Origin: JBKEAJ01 sp047972135
GTDB lineage: Bacteria; Bacteroidota; Bacteroidia; Bacteroidales; Prolixibacteraceae
DNA length: 36,864 nt
Direction: 5' to 3'
NCBI GenBank assembly: GCA_047972135.1
Contig: JBKEAJ010000127.1
Location: 1 to 36,864, forward strand
Each line of letters starts with the position of its first letter. The first letter of the stretch is position 1. The position numbers and the translations under genes are program-made. The notes under the pieces were generated by a model, which did no database searches, was not told where the DNA came from, and worked only from the letters and a program-made list of their open reading frames with translations. Of this stretch, positions 34,334 to 36,864 are shown piece by piece.

Positions 34334-36361
34334 TTACAGACTGACTTTAACTCCTATCCTGCCGTTTATTCCAGCTTGCTCTAAATTTCCGAAGTCAAAA
34401 TATGTCGAGTCGAAGAGGTTGAAACCCTCTGCAAATACATCGAACTTACCCAATTTCCAATTTAGTTTTGCGTCTAACAGTGCAAATGCTTTGTAGTCTG
34501 CATCAGCTAAGTAAGTGCCTCCTTCGTAAGGAAGATAGGTGCCGTTGCGCTCTTGAATTGATAAATTCCAATTTAAAGACAAGTTTTTTACTATGCCGTG
34601 CCGCACGGTCAGATTAAATTTATGCCTCAAGAAATCAATAGCATATTTCGAAATGTTGTCGCTCTCTTGTTTTTCGGCAAACAGATAAGTGTAGTTTGCC
34701 GATACACTTTTCACTCCCAAGAAGTTAGCAGTGCTTATTTTCTTTTTTGCTCCCAACTCGATGCCTGCATAGTTCATCTTGGTAAGGTTTACACTTTGCC
34801 ACTTGTCGCCAACACTTGCTTTTACCCAATCAATTAGGTCTTTGTCATAGCGATAGAACACGTATGAATAGGCAGAAAAATCTCTGTTCCGATAGCTCCA
34901 ACTCAACTTGAAGTTATTGGCAAATTCAGGCTTTAGATTACTGTCGCCTATCAAGTCTGCACCTTTATAATACAAATCGGTAAACGTGGGTAGCCTCATA
35001 TCTCGTTTTGCATAGAATTTTAGATAATGAGCCCCTAGCGAATAGTACAGCTCAATGCCCGGAAGAAAATATGTGTCATTTTCATTGGCATTGATGAAAC
35101 TAGTCTCTAATAATACTTTTAAGCCTAATTTATCAGCTATAATAGACTGATTATGAATAAGAAATAGATTAGTTATCGATCTGTTGGTTTTCTTGTCGTA
35201 ATATACATCAACTCCTGGCACTTTCACAGTGTCGCTAGTTTCTTCGCCCAATACGTTACTGATGATGCTTTCATTTCTATAGTTTACGCCTACAAGAGTA
35301 TGTGTCCTATTACCCCACTTTATATCGTAGTTCAAAGCTCCTCCGTATATTTGGTTCAAATGGTAGTTATGATTTTTATACCAACCCGGTGCTTCGTTTC
35401 TGAATAAGCGAAATACCGAACGGTTATCACGATAGTACATGTTGGCACTCAGGTTTTTAAATTCAATATTGCCCGAAGCCATATTTATCTTCTCCTCCGA
35501 ATATTGGTCGGGATAGGCAGGTGTGTAAAATCCTCGCGAACCAAATTTACGTTGCGAGTGGGAATATTGTCCATAGACTTTAAGTGCATTGTTGACAGAG
35601 GTGTAACTCGCCTGTCCGCCTAGTTGTTTATTGTCGTAATCGGTGTTGTCGATATAGCCGTCGCTATTATTGAAATTTCCCATAGCCGACAGATTAAACC
35701 TGCCCGTGTTGAAGCCCGTATATGCACTCAGGCTTTTAGTATCATAGCTCCCATAGCTGAAAGTCCCCACCTTGCTATTGTCCGTTTTGGTGATGATGTT
35801 TACTCCTCCTGTTATTGCCAATGCTCCATACTTTGCAACGTCAAGTCCGTCAACAAGTTCTATTTGCTGAATGGCTTCGTTTGGAATGTTAAGAGAGAGA
35901 TTTTGGTGTCCTGTTTGTGGGTCGGTCAGATTGACCCCGTTAAAAAGAAGTGCGGATTGGTCGAAATTTCCACCGAGTATGCTTAGGTCTGATTGGGTTC
36001 CTGCCATCCCTCTGTTTCTTACATCAACGGACGACAGTTGTTCGAGTAGGTCTTCTAGCCCTTTCGACGGTGACGCCGCAATTTCTGAGGATACAAGGGT
36101 CTGGTTGATTTCGTTGAGCAGAGGTGCAACCACCACTTCCACTCCGTCGAGAGTGCTGACTTTGTCTTCCACACTGTCCTTGGAACTCGACTTTACACTC
36201 TTAGTGTCGGTCTTACTTTGCCCAGTGGCAACGCTTGTCAGAACCGCTATACAAAGAGTTCCGATACTGACTACTTTCCCTAGCGAGCTGAACACCGCAT
36301 AGGACTGCCTGCTCCACCGCTTAAAATGGCAGGCGACATTCTTTACTTTAGAATTTTCCAT
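34334..36361 (-). CDS. TonB-dependent receptor (BtuB-like) with extended leader
   Basis: A 675-residue outer-membrane receptor without a carboxypeptidase-like domain. The N-terminus is unusual: about 27 residues with FKRWSRQSYAVFSSLGK (13-29) precede the hydrophobic signal core (30-47, VVSIGTLCIAVLTSVATG). The mature start is a Ser/Lys-rich linker, then a plug (LDGVEVVVAPLLNEINQTL, VDVRNRGMAGTQSDLSILGG, GVNLTDPQTGHQ, ALAITGGVNIITK) and a barrel ending GRIGVKVSL. From memory, the RWSRKxYAxF leader and this short plug are typical of vitamin B12-type receptors of Bacteroidales, but no cobalamin riboswitch fits in the short leader here, so the ligand is open. No partner gene lies on this strand next to it. 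Confidence 0.88.
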   Translation of the reverse strand: MENSKVKNVACHFKRWSRQSYAVFSSLGKVVSIGTLCIAVLTSVATGQSKTDTKSVKSSSKDSVEDKVSTLDGVEVVVAPLLNEINQTLVSSEIAASPSKGLEDLLEQLSSVDVRNRGMAGTQSDLSILGGNFDQSALLFNGVNLTDPQTGHQNLSLNIPNEAIQQIELVDGLDVAKYGALAITGGVNIITKTDNSKVGTFSYGSYDTKSLSAYTGFNTGRFNLSAMGNFNNSDGYIDNTDYDNKQLGGQASYTSVNNALKVYGQYSHSQRKFGSRGFYTPAYPDQYSEEKINMASGNIEFKNLSANMYYRDNRSVFRLFRNEAPGWYKNHNYHLNQIYGGALNYDIKWGNRTHTLVGVNYRNESIISNVLGEETSDTVKVPGVDVYYDKKTNRSITNLFLIHNQSIIADKLGLKVLLETSFINANENDTYFLPGIELYYSLGAHYLKFYAKRDMRLPTFTDLYYKGADLIGDSNLKPEFANNFKLSWSYRNRDFSAYSYVFYRYDKDLIDWVKASVGDKWQSVNLTKMNYAGIELGAKKKISTANFLGVKSVSANYTYLFAEKQESDNISKYAIDFLRHKFNLTVRHGIVKNLSLNWNLSIQERNGTYLPYEGGTYLADADYKAFALLDAKLNWKLGKFDVFAEGFNLFDSTYFDFGNLEQAGINGRIGVKVSL

Positions 36362-36391
36362 CTATCTTATATATTTAAAAATTAATCGCTA

Positions 36392-36399
36392 CAAAGGTA
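36392..36399 (-). promoter_or_regulatory. Promoter -7 box for the second TonB receptor
   Basis: TACCTTTG on the minus strand. Upstream is TTC rather than TTG near the expected spacing. The leader is about 24 bases, too short for a large riboswitch. Confidence 0.55.
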
Positions 36400-36475
36400 G
36401 TTATTTCGCTCGAATGACCTTACAGTTTTGCTGATGTGATAATTGGATGATGATGATAAGAGCTGAATAAACGAA

Positions 36476-36551
36476 CGTCATTGCGAGGAGCTGGCGACGA
36501 AGCAATTTCCTACAAGAAAGAACAGATTGCCACGCTACGCTCGCAATGACG
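36476..36551 (-). repeat. REP-like palindromic repeat, copy 4
   Basis: Begins CGTCATTGCGAGGAGC and ends GCTCGCAATGACG, in the same orientation as copy 3. On the minus strand, the roughly 50 bases after it (36467-36420) match those after copy 1 (201-247), so the full repeat may be about 130 bp. It lies about 75 bp upstream of a TonB receptor promoter box. Confidence 0.9.
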
Positions 36552-36596
36552 ACAAATGTAGATACTATGATATTACAAAGCGACGATGTGGGTTGT

Positions 36597-36732
36597 TTAT
36601 GGCTGCAAGCCATAATTAATTCAGCCCATGGCAAGACCATGGGGAAAGACACCCCATTCCCCCGTAACGTTACGGATTGCAGGATGATGAATACTTCAAT
36701 GCTGTGCTAGTAGATTTATGCCTTTCAGGCAT
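36597..36732. repeat. Cluster of four short hairpins/palindromes
   Basis: TTATGGCT/AGCCATAA with a 3-base loop (36597-36615), CCCATGG/CCATGGG with a 5-base loop (36625-36643), the perfect 14-bp palindrome CCGTAACGTTACGG (36662-36675) and ATGCCT/AGGCAT with a 3-base loop (36718-36732). The regular succession of self-complementary units suggests a second REP-type element family. Confidence 0.65.
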
Positions 36733-36864
36733 TTCAATACGCAAAATACGGCACTCTGCTTTTTCGTACTCCGACGACAACACGAAATATTGCGCAAATA
36801 AAAAAGTGACAATTTATTTGCAGTGCAGAAATCATTCTGTTATCTGTGAAAAAATATTTTAAAT

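Larger units (their letters stand above)
36362..36864. other. Repeat-rich region upstream of the second TonB receptor
   Basis: No credible gene. It has a promoter box (36392-36399), a tail shared with copy 1 (36420-36467), REP copy 4 (36476-36551) and a cluster of short hairpins (36597-36732). A 61-codon frame near the end overlaps the hairpins and looks fortuitous. Confidence 0.65.

Noticed and set aside
36362..36475. Cobalamin riboswitch before the second TonB receptor
   Set aside because: No B12-box-like sequence was recognised and the leader after the promoter box is only about 24 bases; a covariance search would be decisive.
36677..36862. 61-codon plus-strand open frame at the right edge
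   Set aside because: It overlaps the hairpin cluster, has a residue mix unlike a real protein, and has no promoter or ribosome site.

Overview
The window is a gene-dense stretch of a chromosome from the phylum Bacteroidota, most likely order Bacteroidales. The evidence is threefold. Gene families largely confined to that phylum are present: GldB, DUF4249 paired with a TonB receptor, a NigD-like lipoprotein, DUF4159, DUF2723, and a 286-residue primary sigma factor without region 1.1. Many genes are preceded by the Bacteroidota promoter (TTG, about 17-20 bp, then TAnnTTTG), and Shine-Dalgarno sequences are weak. No CRISPR array, phage, intact insertion sequence, rRNA or tRNA was recognised. Genus cannot be fixed from what is visible.

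Layout. Bases 1-549 hold palindromic intergenic repeats and a promoter for a DUF4159 protein (+). A long minus-strand block follows, in order of transcription: pta, a 3-hydroxyacyl-CoA dehydrogenase-like gene, ackA, a DUF2723 membrane protein, purD, a polytopic membrane protein, then (own promoter) a 931-residue P-loop ATPase with an MscS channel, then (own promoter) a periplasmic thioredoxin. A NigD-like lipoprotein (+, with a strong terminator) converges on gldB (-), and gldB diverges from mazG (+). Next is a tightly overlapping plus-strand set: SPOR-domain protein, a long amidophosphoribosyltransferase and a ZIP transporter. This converges on a minus-strand set: sigma factor, TonB receptor and DUF4249 lipoprotein. 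HtrA (-) diverges from dapF (+), which is followed by secA, lgt and trkH (+). After a repeat-rich gap comes a second TonB receptor (-), then more repeats to the window end.

Function. Most genes are housekeeping: acetate/ATP formation (pta, ackA), purine synthesis (purD, long PurF), cell wall and lysine precursor (dapF), secretion and lipoprotein maturation (secA, lgt), envelope quality control (htrA), nucleotide sanitation (mazG), and ion transport (trkH, ZIP, MscS). Outer-membrane uptake is represented by the two TonB receptors.

The least explained coding element is the large AAA/STAND-like ATPase sitting 5 bp before an MscS channel. The least explained non-coding element is a family of composite repeats: four roughly 77-bp imperfect palindromes with a defined polarity, some sharing longer flanks, mixed with other dispersed modules, a 17-bp inverted repeat bracketing 574 bp, and an isolated perfect 40-bp palindrome.
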